DNA from: Ciborinia camelliae
Lineage: Eukaryota; Ascomycota; Leotiomycetes; Helotiales; Sclerotiniaceae
DNA: 64,000 bases
Assembly: GCA_025890175.1 (NCBI GenBank)
Contig: JANPYM010000004.1
Span: 2,709,005 to 2,773,004 of the forward strand
Reading direction: 5' to 3'
Shown piece after piece: positions 11,859 to 24,083 of the stretch (its first letter is position 1; each line of letters starts with the position of its first letter). Both the position numbers and the translations under genes were made by a program. The notes under the pieces are model-generated. The model did not search any database. It saw only the letters and a program-made list of their open reading frames with translations, and was not told where the DNA came from.

Positions 11859-13009
11859 TCACTTCAAATGCTTGGTCTTTACCCTTTCTCTATGATATGG
11901 TGGGGCAAAATGGTACACCGAGCTTTGAATTATGGCTCCAGTTACTGGACCAAACCACCAAATCCATTGATCTGAGGATATTATCAGCAACAACTTATCC
12001 TTGAAGAATGATAATCGGACTTACATGCAAAATTGCCCCTGGCGACTGCAAACGCAAAACACCTTGCTGGGTTCAATCCCGCTCCCGGATATCCCGGTGC
12101 AAGATTGATACTGGAAAATGATACAAGGCCTAATGTACAACCTACCATAAATGGACCGAGGCGTGGACCAAAAAGCTGAGCCTGTCGGGGATCAAGAGCG
12201 GTGCCAAATGATAGAATCCTACTCCATTAGAACGGATACGGAATATCAAGAGGGCGAGGCTTACAGCATAATACATGACAACACCGATTCAATTAGATAA
12301 GCCTGGCCTGCACTGACCGTTGTCGTCTCAAGAAGACATCCTCCTCCATTGAAGCTGTCATTTGTCAGTCTCATTCTTCTACTTGAGTAAAGTTAAAGGA
12401 AGTGCACCTACGTTAAGGTTCTCTGCTCTCCCAAGCTTCCTCTGATCAAGCCCCCCGCGAGCGCTGCACCGGTGGTCTGTCCTATCATATACAGCATTCC
12501 TCTCGAGAATCCGGTAAGCCCAGTAATGATCGTTGCAAATGTAATGATTGGATTCAGATGGCCACCGGAAGATGGAACAAGGGCACATATGAATAGTGTC
12601 AAGAGAAAGATATTCGTAACGCCAACATATGCGGCAACTTGCGTAGTATCAGAGTTCCGAATTGCGATACCGATGAACGCAGATAAATAACATAGACATG
12701 TTGTTCCAACAAATTCTATAAACTATAGAAAGATGTTTAAGTGGTTCGTCGATGAAGATTCCGGGGGAAGTTACATACAGCACTTTTCCAAACACTCACG
12801 TCGCTCCATCCATCCGTCAAGAAAATGTAAATCCGATCACTCAATCCTCCACGTTTCGATACTTTCCTTCTATCTTTCCGTGAATCTGGAGCAAACGATC
12901 CTGGGAATTGCGCACATGATGCAGGAATTAGTTGGGTTGCTTCAGTCGGAGGACTTTCCGATTCCTCGGAAATTGGAAGAGTAGTTTTGGAGTTCTCTGT
13001 GTCACCCAT
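11859..13009 (-). CDS. Aquaporin (MIP family)
   Basis: Five exons assembled by hand: 13009-12779, 12722-12412, 12354-12265, 12218-12025 and 11971-11859, all phases closing to 312 aa. The first Asn-Pro-Ala box is GGHLNPIITFA (Ile instead of Ala). The second is GAGLNPARCFA. The surrounding helices fit a six-helix MIP channel, for example LTLFICALVPSSGGHLNPI. A hydrophilic N-terminal tail of about 65 aa precedes the first helix. The residue after the second NPAR box is Cys, where water channels usually have Ser and glycerol facilitators Asp, so selectivity is uncertain. The small exon of 90 nt and the five-exon layout make this the most intron-rich gene in the window. Likely plasma membrane. Confidence 0.9.
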
Positions 13010-14607
13010 TCTGAAATCGATATATCAATCATGTGAGGAAGCCCTTTAGGTGATATTGGCATTGCTACTCAAGATTTTTAGTGGTATATGTCGCTGCCGG
13101 CGGCTGAATAATCAGAAGCGAGATGGGAGAATGAGCCAGGAGTGGAGACGCGATGTACAAAATGAGGGATGTAAGCTTGAGGGAACATTTGATAGTCAAA
13201 TCTGAGTTCCAGGTTAGGATATTGAAGAGTGCTATGAGGCATCGAAGCCCGAAGGACTCTTTGATTGTGGAATGTATCTCAATATATTTCGAATTTGATA
13301 TGTGATTTATTTCGTACATCACGTGGGAGATCAACCATTCTTATATCCATGGAAAACCATTATTCATCAATGTGCGGACTATAAAAGGCAGGATTTTAGA
13401 AGTTTCACCGCGTGGTCTCGTCCTCAATATTTTGATATGAAAAGCCTCAACAACTTGTTCAACCCCGTCTCACTCCTTTGACCGGCGAACAAAGACATCA
13501 GGGCGCCAAATATTCATACCCGGCTCATTAAGCTCTTGGGTGATGAAACAATCTTGGCACAACTCAAAAAAGAACATTTCTTTCAAAGTCCTGTCACTAA
13601 TAAATTATTATACACCAGGAGCATGTGGTCACCAGCCACAAATGCAGCCACACAACAACCACGGAAAGCCTACCACACTTTATGCAATATTGCCAACTTC
13701 CCAACAGCATTTCGTTTCGTCTCCTTCAAATAGAATCGACACCGGGCCCAAAGCAAGTTGTTACCCTGGCTCACTCACCTTTCTTCACAGTCATCACATA
13801 GATTTATTATTATTCCAACCCCAATCTAGTATCTCGTCTCCTCGCCTTCGTGGCTTGATTTCATATCCCACTCTGTATACCTTCAGCATATTCTGAAGAT
13901 AAATCATTTTTTGCTTACGAAGCCGTGAAATCTTTCTGGCGACGAATAAGACGTTGTCGCGCACATCGATCATCATGTGTTGTCACCTGTATTTCGTTTT
14001 ATTCTCCTATAGGACAGCTAGCTAACAATCGGAGCAAACAAGCCGTGCCGTTTCATCTAAATGTACCTTCTACAAAAACGCCACATCCGTGAAATCAGGA
14101 AATGCTGGGTACTCCACAGGTACATCTGCATACCACTTCGGGACTTCAAAAGAACGCATGCTGATGGGTCGGCACTTGTATTGATTTCATGATGATTCCT
14201 TGACTTTCTATTCTGTATCTGTAGTACGATATGGCTTGCTTGTCATTGGCATGAGTTTTCACGAATGGAAGGTAGGGAAAATTTAGACATTGGGCGGAGA
14301 AATCTGCCCGGGCATCAAGGGAGTTGGCGTTAAAACAAGGAAGGGATTGGATGAGAACATGGTATGAGCGCAAGTGCGTCACGGTAGGCTGCATATTATG
14401 AGTGAGTCGCTGGTTTTGCTTGCTTTTTTCTTCTTCTGAATTGTGTGGTCTGATGTGGTGCGGGGATATAAAGCTAGGCATTATATCACCCTCATCTATT
14501 TTCTCTTTTCTTCAATTCTATCAAGCAACTTCACAATACTAAAGCTTATAATCAACTACCACTACATATTACATCACCAACCAAAGCATCCTCGATCCAT
14601 CACCGAA
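13010..14607. other. Intergenic region between divergent aquaporin and MARVEL genes
   Basis: No supported gene. It carries the aquaporin promoter on the left, and on the right a TATA-like GATATAAAG at 14465-14473 followed by a pyrimidine-rich leader (about 14490-14600) before the MARVEL gene. Confidence 0.5.
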
Positions 14608-15262
14608 ATGCTTCTAGCCGATCTCTTCTCCATTTGCCTTCGGGTCGGCGAACTGGCATTCAGCACCGTTGTCACCGGTATAACCGGCTCATACCTACAT
14701 TCCGTTAGGCACGAATCGGCGTGGACCAAGAAGCGATTCATCTATACTGAAGTCATTGCTGCTCTTGGCATACTTTTTTCCCTGTTGTTATTGTTGCCGT
14801 TCACATGGAGCTTTATTCATTGGCCTGTGGATTTCGTGATGTTCATCTTGTTTATGGTGGCTTTTGGATTGCTTGCTGATGTATGTCTTCCTTACCTTTT
14901 CTAACGCTGACATGCATGGCTAATCTCATTATCCATAGTTCATCGGACCTCTCGACTGCGGCAGCGTATTCAATTGGGGCGGAATTACCGGAAAGTCCAC
15001 CTGCTCAAAGTGGAAGGCTGACGTCGCCTTTACCTTCCTCGCCTCAATATTCTTCCTAGTTTCTGCTTTGCTCGTATGTTCTTTCCCACCACTTTCCCAC
15101 CATTTCCCCACTCTTCTTAATGTTCTTTTGATGAGTGAGCATAAGATAAATGAAAATACTAACAAAACTTAGGGAATGTGGGTAGTATATCGTCACCGCC
15201 GCGCTACCGCCTCCGACCAACCCACTACCACGAGAAGAAGATGGTACAGATCTCGTGTCTAA
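14608..15262 (+). CDS. MARVEL-like four-helix membrane protein
   Basis: Exons 14608-14880, 14939-15073 and 15173-15262 give 165 aa. The ATG at 14608 is preceded by CACCGAA and follows a TATA box by about 140 nt. Four hydrophobic stretches are visible: VGELAFSTVVTGITGSYL, EVIAALGILFSLLLLLPF, PVDFVMFILFMVAFGLLAD and VAFTFLASIFFLVSALLGMW. The loop between helices 3 and 4 holds a Cys pair (LDCGSV and STCSKW), a feature of fungal MARVEL-domain proteins. The tail is Arg-rich and cytosolic (RHRRATASD...RRRWYRSRV). Such proteins sit in plasma membrane or vesicle membranes; the precise role is unknown. Confidence 0.8.
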
Positions 15263-16192
15263 TCCACTCTACTTTCGACCTGCGGAGTTCCTTCTCTCCC
15301 CAATCCTAACATACACACACATACATACACCTCTTCATATTGCGGTCTCTCGGATGGAAGACAGGATTTTCTTGGTGTGTATGTTATACACGATACTACA
15401 ATCTACCATAATCATGGATCCTCTCCTTTCTTTTCTTTGAACCAATCACCTCCCGGTATGCATGGCTATAGCTTTTCGGCGATTCTCCTTTCTTTGGCAC
15501 ATTCTTTCTTTCCATTCGTTTTTTTATATTATGTTATTTGCATCATATCATATCATATCATATCATATCGCATCATATCCTAGTCACTGGGGCAGGCACA
15601 TTCAATGATATTATGTACGTATGAAGGTTATGATATAAATAATCTTAACCCCATGAACGATTATTTTCATGGAGTAGGATGCGATGGGACGGGATACCGG
15701 GTATTCTCATTCAGTCATGCACATGAGAGTTATTTTCCTACAGATACCAAATCAAATTAGGGTGGGGAAGGAGGAGAGGGGGGGTTTTCTTTTCTTTGTG
15801 CGGGTTGGGTTGGGATGGGATGTAGTTTCATGGCTGGGGGAAACGCTAGCTACCTAGGTCTCTATGCTCGGATCGTCTTTTCGATGTTATCATATTTTTT
15901 TATATGTATGTTGTGGTTGGTCTAATATAATAATACCTTAGCATGAACACAAATCATCAATGTCATCATCATCCACAAGACCCCCTGCATCTAATCCCAA
16001 GTGATGATGATCTTTACGCTGTCTATTTTTTTTTTTTTTCAAAATTCCCTTAACTTCGCTCGTTTATCTTGGTGATAGTGATATTGTACAAGTTTCCATT
16101 CCGCTCATCTCCCAGCATTTTATTTAACAAACCCATCTACTCCAACACGACCCATCTACTCCAACACACCCCGCCTACTCCAACCCAACCCA
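15263..16192. other. Convergent intergenic region with microsatellite
   Basis: Lies between the 3' ends of the MARVEL gene (+) and the DnaJ gene (-). It contains an ATCAT-type microsatellite (15541-15580), G-rich tracts (15760-15850) and a T15 run near 16026-16040. No gene. Confidence 0.5.
15541..15580. repeat. (CATAT)n microsatellite
   Basis: Near-perfect CATAT pentamers with one CATCG variant, in the 3' flank of the MARVEL gene. Confidence 0.8.
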
Positions 16193-17590
16193 TCATAGCT
16201 CATCCTTTCCCCCAGCCGCACCAGGCTTCTCAGGTCTTCCACTATCCTTCTGTAAATCAACCCCATTCTTCTTCCTCCACTTCTCCCACAAAGCCCAGAA
16301 GTCCTTTTCCATTCCCTTCTCCATCTGATCCGGTAACACCACCGTATATTCCACAATTAAGTCCCCATATTGCGTCTTATGATACACGCTATCTCCATCT
16401 TCATGCCATTTAGGCATTCCTTCTCCTTTAACATGTTCGACATGGCCCGGTTGAACCGCTTGGCCGCGCTCGCGGGAAAGTTGCACAATATGTCCATCAA
16501 TATGCGTGAGATTGCGAGTCCAGGATCCCATCCATGCTTCTCTCAATGAGAGGATTTCTCGCCAGAATAGATCATCACCTTTGCGACGGAAGAATGTCCC
16601 GTCGACTCTGAACTCGTCGTCTTCTTCTAAAGTCGCTTCCTTCTCTGCTAATGTAACGTGGAGGTCTCCAGCAACCCAGTCAGGGGATTCGTCGGCTTCG
16701 TTCTCGTACTTCAACACTTGGCCCTTGGGTGCACCACGCTCGACAACTAGTTGATGAGTTTGGACTTTGCGGACGACTCGACTGCCTGAACAGACTGGAC
16801 ACTTGTGTTTGATGGTTTTGCCCTTTCCGTCGCAGTGATCGCATTTTACTTGGACTTGTTGGAAGATTCCTGGAGCGAGCTGGTGTTTCTTTACTTGGAT
16901 CCCATGGCCGTTGCATGCGTGACAAGTATCGACTTGACCATCCGCAGATCCTGATCCGTCACACTCATCGCAGATCATTTGTTTCTCAAGTTGGAATTCG
17001 GTAGTATGTCCATTGTAGAAATCGCGGAGGGGGATTGCAACTCGTACTTCCATGTCTGGTCCTCGTCGTTGTCCATGATTATGCTGTCCGAAATGTCCTC
17101 CTCCGCCAAAGAATCTCGAGAAGACATCGAATGGGTCATGGCCTCCTCCTCCTCCTCCCTGTTGGCTCCGTTTCAGCCCTTCGTGGCCATATTGATCGTA
17201 GGTTTTGCGGGTTTCGGGGTTGGACAGAGCTTCATACGCTTCGGCGACTTCAACGAACTTCTGCTTGGCTGTTTCGCTACCTCTGTAGAATGCGAATTAG
17301 TATGAATGACAGCTAAGATTGGTAGGTAAGACATACGGATTCTTATCTGGGTGATACTTCTTGCTCAAAGTTCGATACGCACGCTTGATATCTTTTTCTG
17401 AGGCTTGTTTGGTAAGACCTAGGAGCTGGGACAAAATTAGCCATGGTCATTGTCATTCAAACCCTCCATTTCACCCAGCTACAAAACTTCCAGAAGCTGC
17501 ATAGAGGGAAATATATACCTTATAAAAGTCCTCAGCACAAAGGGCCAATTGCAGCATGCACAAGAACAATAGACCAAAGGGAAGCCACAT
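16193..17590 (-). CDS. ER-lumenal DnaJ/Hsp40 co-chaperone (Scj1-like)
   Basis: Exons 17590-17519, 17425-17337 and 17282-16193 give 416 aa. The first exon encodes a signal peptide ([20 protein letters not shown]) followed directly by the J domain [17 protein letters not shown], with the catalytic His-Pro-Asp in [10 protein letters not shown] Gly/Phe-rich linker ([19 protein letters not shown]) follows, then the zinc-finger region with four repeats ([32 protein letters not shown]), the last lacking its final Gly. The C-terminal peptide-binding domain ends in the ER-retention signal KDEL. It should work with the lumenal Hsp70 (Kar2/BiP) in folding and ER-associated degradation. All domains are present and intact. 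Confidence 0.95.
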
Positions 17591-18675
17591 GTTTGCACCG
17601 GAAATGCGCTCACAAGGAGCTAGATATTTTTCTCTACACGAATTGAAACGTATAAACTAGAAGTAATCATGAATATGTGACAGAAATCACTCTAGAGAAT
17701 ATAAAGTTGCAAAGCAAATCAATGTGTTGACAAAGTGTAGAAATCTATTTCCTTTCCTTCCCCTTCCTTTATGTTTACTTGCCTAGTACATATTGAAAAA
17801 AAGATACCAAGCTGGCCTCATCGATAGAGACGATAAGAGATGACAGGGGTGACTTTTCCTTGAAGAGGTTACGTTGACCTTTGCATGGCGGAATGCGTTT
17901 CTGGTACTTGTCGACATCTCAATCTTGCTGACTAGCCAGACCTTACTCAATATCATTTTATATACCGGTATTTTAATGTATCCAGCGATGAAATGTTCCA
18001 AAAGGATTCAAATGTCTACGGGATATCCAATCATGTTCAAACATCCACAACTCCTCAAACATCAAAAGTTTGCAAGTCAGGACCGCAGTTGAATCGACAA
18101 CTTTGAGGTGATCAGACTGATAGTACCTAGTACCAGATTAGCTGAATGTGGAGTGACGAATCAGCTGTTATGTAATACAACAATTGGATTGTTTTATTGT
18201 ATTGCTCGTTATGTTTTCATGTTATTGAAGACGCCGAATTTCGGGAGTTCATGAAGCTATAAATATGGAAGATTCGTGAGGAATAGAAAGGTTCTGCGGC
18301 TGGAAGAGAAAAGATCACCGATGGATGATCATTTAGATGGATATGCTAGTGCTATCCTAGAATGGTATATTACAGAGAACCGGAAGATCTGACCTAGGAA
18401 AAAATATGACGCTTTGTACGGAGAGGATGTGTAAAAGGACTAAGCTGGGCTGGAGGGGTTCGTTATCGAATATGAATAGGAAACGAGGCTCGGGAAGGTC
18501 TGGAATTGGTAGGTTTGTTATATTCTCAAGTAGCAGAAACCCCGAGACTAATGGTTTTGGTAAAAAATTAGAAAAAGACGGAAAACTTTCACTTGATATC
18601 GTTTATAGCCCGGCGGCTGTCAAAAAAACGGCGAGACTCAACACAGCACCCCTTCTCCCCCCAACTCCAAACCCG
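17591..18675. other. Intergenic region
   Basis: Holds the promoter of the DnaJ gene. The rest shows no supported gene; short ORFs lack coding character. Confidence 0.5.
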
Positions 18676-19838
18676 TTAGACCTTGATGGCCTGTGCGCCA
18701 AACATCCCCCGAAGTCCACCACCACTACCACCACTACCAGCACCACCAGCATCATCTTCGTCCTTCTCATCGTCCCCCCAATCCCCTCCCCCAAAAGCAG
18801 ACTCCCAGATCTCGTCTTCTTCACCTTCATCATCTTCTTCTTCATCCTCTACATCTCCACCGGCAGCGGCATGCTGCGCGATGCGCAGGTGTCGAACCCC
18901 CTTAATGAGTGCAGTGCACTCCTTTCGCTTCTGGGCACGATGACGCTCCTTGCGGCGATGGGCGAGATTTTCTCTTCTCGCAGCAAGCTGCTCTTCCGCC
19001 AGGGGTATTTATGGGAACATTGATTATTACACTAGTTCATTGCTAGATTTGGGATGATATAATGTTTCAGAAATGCTCAAGGAATACTTAAAACATGTCG
19101 AAGAGACTTTCAAGGAACATTGAAGGCTTTTTTTTGATACGGGGGGATTATCTTACGTTTGGCCCGAGAGACCAAGTTCTGGTGCATGGCACCCTCGCCA
19201 ATTGCACCAAATCCACCACCACCAACACTACTCCCCCCTTCCTCTCCCTCTCTCATCTCCTCATCCTCCTCTCCCCGTCCCTCCTCACCAACACCACCAG
19301 CACCAGCAGCACCAGCAGGCAAAACAGCCCGAGAACGAGCCGCCGCACCAGTCGCAGTCGCAGCCGCACGGTTTTCACTCTCTTCCTCCCGCTCTGCGTC
19401 CTTCTCCTCTCCCTCTCGCTCTATAAAACCATCACTTATTAGCATCAAATGACAAAAATTTGGATTTCAATCCAACCACAATATATGGGTATCAAGAAAA
19501 CCAATCCTCGTAACCCAAATATCTTCCATCATATCATGATATAGAACAGTATACATATTGACTTCTCGCGGCCAAAAAAGATTCCTCATACTGATAAAGG
19601 AACCAGATCTAGTAAATCAGGCTCTATGATAGAATCTGGGACTCTTCCAAGATTGATAGGAGCTATAGAAACAATCTAATGACTTATCCAACTTAGCTGA
19701 CTCAGCAGCAGCAGCAGTGTCGGCCGCAGCCCGCTGTCTCTCAGCCTCAGCCTCCGCCCTCGCCCCCCGCTCACTCGGGGTGGCACGCCTGGCCTTCGGC
19801 TTGAAGGTCTGCGCGAGCTTTTGGCCTTCTTGAACCAT
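18676..19838 (-). CDS. Charged low-complexity protein, splicing partly uncertain
   Basis: Three coding blocks read in order on the minus strand. Block 1 starts at ATG 19838 and reads MVQEGQKLAQTFKPKARRA, then Ala/Glu/Arg-rich. Block 2 (19420-19157) is Glu-rich with a Gly/Ala spacer and ends GAMHQNLVSRAK. Block 3 (18992-18676) reads QQLAARRENLAHRRKERHRA, then KGVRHLRIAQ, a Glu/Asp tract, SAFGGGDWGDDE and a terminal MFGAQAIKV. Blocks 2 and 3 join in frame with a gtaaga donor and an aag acceptor. The join of blocks 1 and 2 is unsure; a phase-compatible donor is the gtgagc within block 1 near 19775. The basic helix plus acidic tail resembles a nuclear or nucleolar protein, but I recognise no family. 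Confidence 0.5.
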
Positions 19839-20147
19839 AATTGAAATTTATTAGTAAAAAGATTCACTTAAATGTGGGGGGTTTAGATGTTGTAAATGAT
19901 CGTAAAGTCTGTCACGCGTGCATGAAGAGAAAATATCAAAAGGTCATGACGCGAATGGAGCTTGTTTACATTTCAGATTAAGGTTTTGTTTATACTACTA
20001 TCGGACGAGAACTTCACTCTAAATACCATCCAATCCATCTTCCTTTCTCAGAAACACCAGTTTAGTTCTCGGTATAGTTTATTTATAACCTTCACTATGT
20101 TTTGTTCATACCTTCTATCATCGGACGAGAACTTCATTTTGAATATT
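19839..20147. other. Intergenic region
   Basis: Contains a direct repeat of about 20 nt around TCGGACGAGAACTTCA (near 20001 and 20119), each followed by a similar stretch that includes CAGAAACACCAG or CAAAAACACCAG. This suggests a local duplication of about 118 nt. No gene. Confidence 0.5.
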
Positions 20148-21572
20148 CTAAATATTATGCAATCCTTCTTCTTGTCTCAAAAACACCAGCCTAATTGTCG
20201 GCATAGCCCACCTACACCCCCCACTATCCGCTTCATCCTCCTCCTGCTTTTCCCTCAAACTCTCCTCAATCCCTCTCTTCCACTCCCTAAAGAAATCTTT
20301 CTTCTCCCCCGTTCCCTCCCATCTCCGCTCCCATTCCCGAATCTTAAATCGATAATTCCCATCATTTGTCAACGCGAATGTTCCCGGACTAGGCGTAACA
20401 TAATTCCTCCAAAAGCTCTCCTCATCTTCTATTTCCACAAACCCCCATGGAAACTTCGAGTTCGCGGGTGTTTTGAGCGTGGTTCCCCCGCCGGGACTCC
20501 AGTCTATCCCGCCTCCCGTGCGCCAGTGTTCTTTTACTGGGAATGGGGTTTGGGTGGATGATGAAGAGGAAGAGGAGAAGGTGGAGGAGGAAGGAGCAGG
20601 GATACGCGGAAGACATGTCACGAATCCCCCGCGGATATCTTGGAACCACCAATCGCAGTTCAGGACGAGGATGAGCTCGGATAGATGGGAGAATAGTTGC
20701 ACGATTCGCAATATCTCATACAACCAATGCGCATCCCAGGCGATCCATTTGGAAAAATCCAGCGCGACGCGTCGCACTTGGGTGAATTCCGCAGGACGGA
20801 ATTGTCCGATATTAGTCCCCGTTCCATCGATGAGCTCCGACATGATCCCGTGGTTGATATCCGAATCCAGAGATCGCATGAAGAGGATATCACGAGGGTA
20901 GGAAAACCATGTTCGAGGTAAAGAGCTGCGCGTGGAAAATGTTAGGTGGTACCCGCTGCGCTGCATGCATTCTCGAGATTCGCGACAGGTTTTTAGGAGC
21001 GAGGGGATCGCGGCGTGGTTGTATAGGTGACCGGACCGACAGGCTTGGTAGTAGGAAAGTAACAGAGGAGAAGATAGACGTGAGGAATGTGTACCGTTGC
21101 GATGATTTCCATCATGGGATTTTAAATACAATGGGACAAAACCCCCTGCATTCCTCTTTTGTAAATTTTTACCCTCATTTCTTCCCTCCTCATTTCTTCC
21201 CTCCTCATTTCTTCCCTCCTCATTTCTTCCCTCCTCATTTCTTCCCTCCTCATTTCTCCCATCCTCATTTCTTCCCTCCTCATCTCTCCCATCCTCAAAA
21301 AAAACTCCAGTCTCATCAATATAATCTTGGATCAAAGGGGATGTAATATCGGTACCAAAATACACCAAATCCGGATGAACATCATGAATATTTTTCACAT
21401 CGATAAGCGAATTCCGGGTTCGCATTCGCATTTCGAAAGATAGAAGGCTTTCCCCGCATTCCTCTACGCCGATAATTCGAGAAGGAGGAAGAGCGCACAT
21501 CCAAATCTGATCTCGGAGTTCTTTAGGGAGAGAGGGGAAGAGGTGGAAGGTTTGGTGGGTGTGGGATGGCAT
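20148..21572 (-). CDS. 2EXR domain protein with coding minisatellite
   Basis: Single exon, 474 aa from ATG 21572; upstream in-frame codons run through AT-rich repeats and are not used. The N-terminus FHLFPSLPKELRDQIWMCAL is the start of a fungal 2EXR domain (established family, function unknown, greatly expanded in Helotiales). Later conserved-looking pieces include SLLKTCRESRECMQRSGYHL and the region around WIAWDAHWLYEILRIVQLF. Residues about 105-145 are seven or so copies of E-E-G-R-N, encoded by a 15-bp tandem repeat. The protein is hydrophilic with no signal peptide. The repeat length is a multiple of three, so copy-number change would not break the frame. Confidence 0.85.
   Translation of the reverse strand: MPSHTHQTFHLFPSLPKELRDQIWMCALPPSRIIGVEECGESLLSFEMRMRTRNSLIDVKNIHDVHPDLVYFGTDITSPLIQDYIDETGVFFEDGRDEEGRNEDGRNEEGRNEEGRNEEGRNEEGRNEEGRNEGKNLQKRNAGGFVPLYLKSHDGNHRNGTHSSRLSSPLLLSYYQACRSGHLYNHAAIPSLLKTCRESRECMQRSGYHLTFSTRSSLPRTWFSYPRDILFMRSLDSDINHGIMSELIDGTGTNIGQFRPAEFTQVRRVALDFSKWIAWDAHWLYEILRIVQLFSHLSELILVLNCDWWFQDIRGGFVTCLPRIPAPSSSTFSSSSSSSTQTPFPVKEHWRTGGGIDWSPGGGTTLKTPANSKFPWGFVEIEDEESFWRNYVTPSPGTFALTNDGNYRFKIREWERRWEGTGEKKDFFREWKRGIEESLREKQEEDEADSGGCRWAMPTIRLVFLRQEEGLHNI
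21172..21296. repeat. 15-bp coding minisatellite
   Basis: About eight copies of CCTCATTTCTTCCCT, the last few diverged (CTCCCAT variants). Read on the minus strand it encodes E-E-G-R-N within the 2EXR gene. Confidence 0.9.
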
Positions 21573-22924
21573 TGTCTTTTTTTTTGTTTGGTTTTTGTAT
21601 TTTTGTATTTTGGTGTTTTGATGGTTGGATTGGGAAAGAAAATCTTGGATGTTTGGAGGGATATTGGATGTTGGATGTTGGATATTGGATATTGGATACC
21701 GGATTGCCAAGAATAAATCCTCGCTCGGTTGGGGTGAAATGAAAGGGGCGAGCGAGAGAGCAACTAACTCTCCTCCATATCACCAAGAAAACCCTGGAAA
21801 ACAAGACAGATAATAATACAATATAATAACCACGAGGATCCATTCCGAGATATTTAACATCGATATGAAAGATGTCTGCCTAAATGAAGGCTCGCTCTTA
21901 ACTACCTAGTAGATGGTAGGTAGATACAGCTTAGCTAGCTAGCGAGCTACTAACCCCACTGAAAGAATCATCCAAGGTGTCAGTCAGTTACTTTATTAGT
22001 TAGTTAGTTGGTTATCATTATACCTACCCATTCGATTGGAAGAGGGAGATCTTATTGCGCAAATAATTCTCAATATCTTACCTACCGATAGCATGTTGAT
22101 GGATGCCTGTTACACGACGATTCAACAAAACGAATGCGGATTTTCACTCCTTGATTCGTGATTGTAGTCGAGAATACCTAGATATTATGTTATATTATGT
22201 TTTAAAGATCGAAAGTACCTATCTAAATAGGTATAGTAAACCAACCAATAAACAAACAAGCAAACCAACAAACAAACGGGGATTTATATCCATCCCCAAC
22301 AAAGTATTGTGGCCTAGGTACCTATACGGATTATAGTATAATACAGAAAGGAAATACCCCACTGTATCCAGTGATCACTGGATACTCATTATCATAGATA
22401 CCTAGATACCTAGATACCTAGATAGGTAAGGTATGTAAGCTTACATCTATATCTACCTAGGTATATGTAGGTGCCTACATCTAATCTAATCTAGCTACTT
22501 ATCCCAACTAGGCAGGTCGTTGGGCTCCAGCCAGATAAGGAAGCCGGAGGGGTGGAATTGAGGTGGGGTTTGGGATTGTGATATGTTGTATATGTTGTAG
22601 ATGTTTTGTTTGTTTTATTTTGTTTTATTTGGGGGGAGAGGGAGGGGTTGATGGAGGTTGGTATGTCGAGAATGATGCGTAGTGTTTGTATATATATGTA
22701 TGTGTGTATGTATATGTATGCCATTCTATCCATAACAAAAGGCTTAGAGTCCTGGTATCTGTAGATACATGGGGATATCTTCTATGAAGGGTTGTCTGTA
22801 TAGTATATTGAGATCGGTCGAGGGAAATATCAACTCTCTAAATGATGTAAGATGACTCTAGCACCACAACCACAACCCCAACCCCGTCCCCAACCCCCAT
22901 CCCATCCCATCCGCATCCAATTTC
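21573..22924. other. Repeat-rich intergenic region
   Basis: Promoter of the 2EXR gene at left, with TTGGATATTGGATGTTGGA-type repeats near 21660-21700. Further right are TTAG/TAGG arrays, ACCAACCAATAAACAAAC runs (22240-22275) and an AGATACCT tandem at 22396-22430. No gene. Confidence 0.5.
22396..22430. repeat. (AGATACCT)n tandem
   Basis: About four copies of AGATACCT ending in a TAGGTA palindrome. Confidence 0.85.
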
Positions 22925-24083
22925 TCAAATCTTCTTCGGCCCCCCCTGTCTCAATCCCAAATTCAGCCCTTGAAGCAGAGTATAAACCGTCTCACAAACC
23001 CTCATATCGACGCCCAATTCCCTACCCCTCTTAACCGGCGTGCCAAGGATAACATCCAACTCCAAGGGTCTCCCACACAACGCATCGGTCAACATACTCG
23101 TCCCAATACTGGGCATTCCCAAGATTCTCTTCATCAATTGGTCGATCAGATCTTCTTTGATATCCACATTCATTCTCCTCGCTACCGTGATCACTTCCGA
23201 CATGAGTGTGCGCGTCATGTTCATGGCTTGAGGAGAAGAGTTGAGCCATTCGTGCGTATGCACTCGTGTCAGTGCCGTGAGACAATTCCATGCACAGTTC
23301 CAGACGACTTTTTCCCACCGTGCGATCTGTAATCTTTCCGGTGAGAATACCTCATGCGGCGTCTTTCCCGCCGTCAATAAATCCGAAAAGGCTTGGATTC
23401 GTTCATTCTCCATCTCGATTGATACATTGGGATTTTGGAAAAGTCCTAGTTGGAGATTCTCACTCTTGGTGTGGTTCACAACGCCGGGTGTGTTTTGAAT
23501 GGCACCGGTCCAGGCTACGCAGGAAATGATGGTGGATTGGGGGTAGAGTGCTCGGAAGGGATCTTCGTTTCCAACACCGTTTTGGATTAGTACTATGCTT
23601 GTTGATTCAGAGATGATGGGAGCTAGAGATTTTGCTACGGCTTCTTGACCGATGGCTTTGTGGGAGCAGACTATGAAGTCGTAATGACCTGGTGCTTCTG
23701 AGATCGTTTTGACGACTGATGGGTTGTTAGTAGGTTTACAGAGAAGGACTTTGGGATGGGTTACCATTGGCTGGATAGAAAGTGTTTTCTCCATGATTCT
23801 CACTGATGAGTTTTAGGCCCTATGAATTGTGTGAACTTCAATGCAAGATATTCTCGTGACCATCAATATGACATACATTCTCCTTTACTGCCTCATAATT
23901 CGACCTTGCCACAACCGTCAATCGTACATTTGATGACCGACTAAGAATAAAGGCATAAACCGAGCCAATCCTGAGGTTGTGAGTCAGAATGAAGCATGAA
24001 ACACTTGTGTAGAGTAGAACTTACGCCCCAAAGCCATAAAACAGGACATTAATAGTCTTCTCACTAGTAGCAATCGAAGTCAT
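22925..24083 (-). CDS. 2-dehydropantoate 2-reductase (ketopantoate reductase, ApbA/PanE family)
   Basis: Four exons (24083-24025, 23970-23877, 23819-23765, 23715-22925) give 332 aa. The reconstructed N-terminus is MTSIATSEKTINVLFYGFGA followed by IGSVYAFILSRSSN, i.e. the NADPH-binding GxGxxG as GFGAIG. The short third exon, ending before a 49-nt intron with a CTAAC branch point, continues GLKLISENHGEN. Later motifs: FIVCSHKAIGQEAVA, VLIQNGVGNEDPF and the C-terminal helical domain with WEKVVWNCAWNCLTAL. The family reduces ketopantoate to pantoate in pantothenate/CoA synthesis, but fungi carry several paralogues whose substrates differ, so the reaction is likely rather than certain. Cytosolic. 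Confidence 0.9.

Noticed and set aside
20900..21346. Plus-strand ORF with HFFPP repeats
   Set aside because: Antisense reading of the 15-bp minisatellite in the 2EXR gene.
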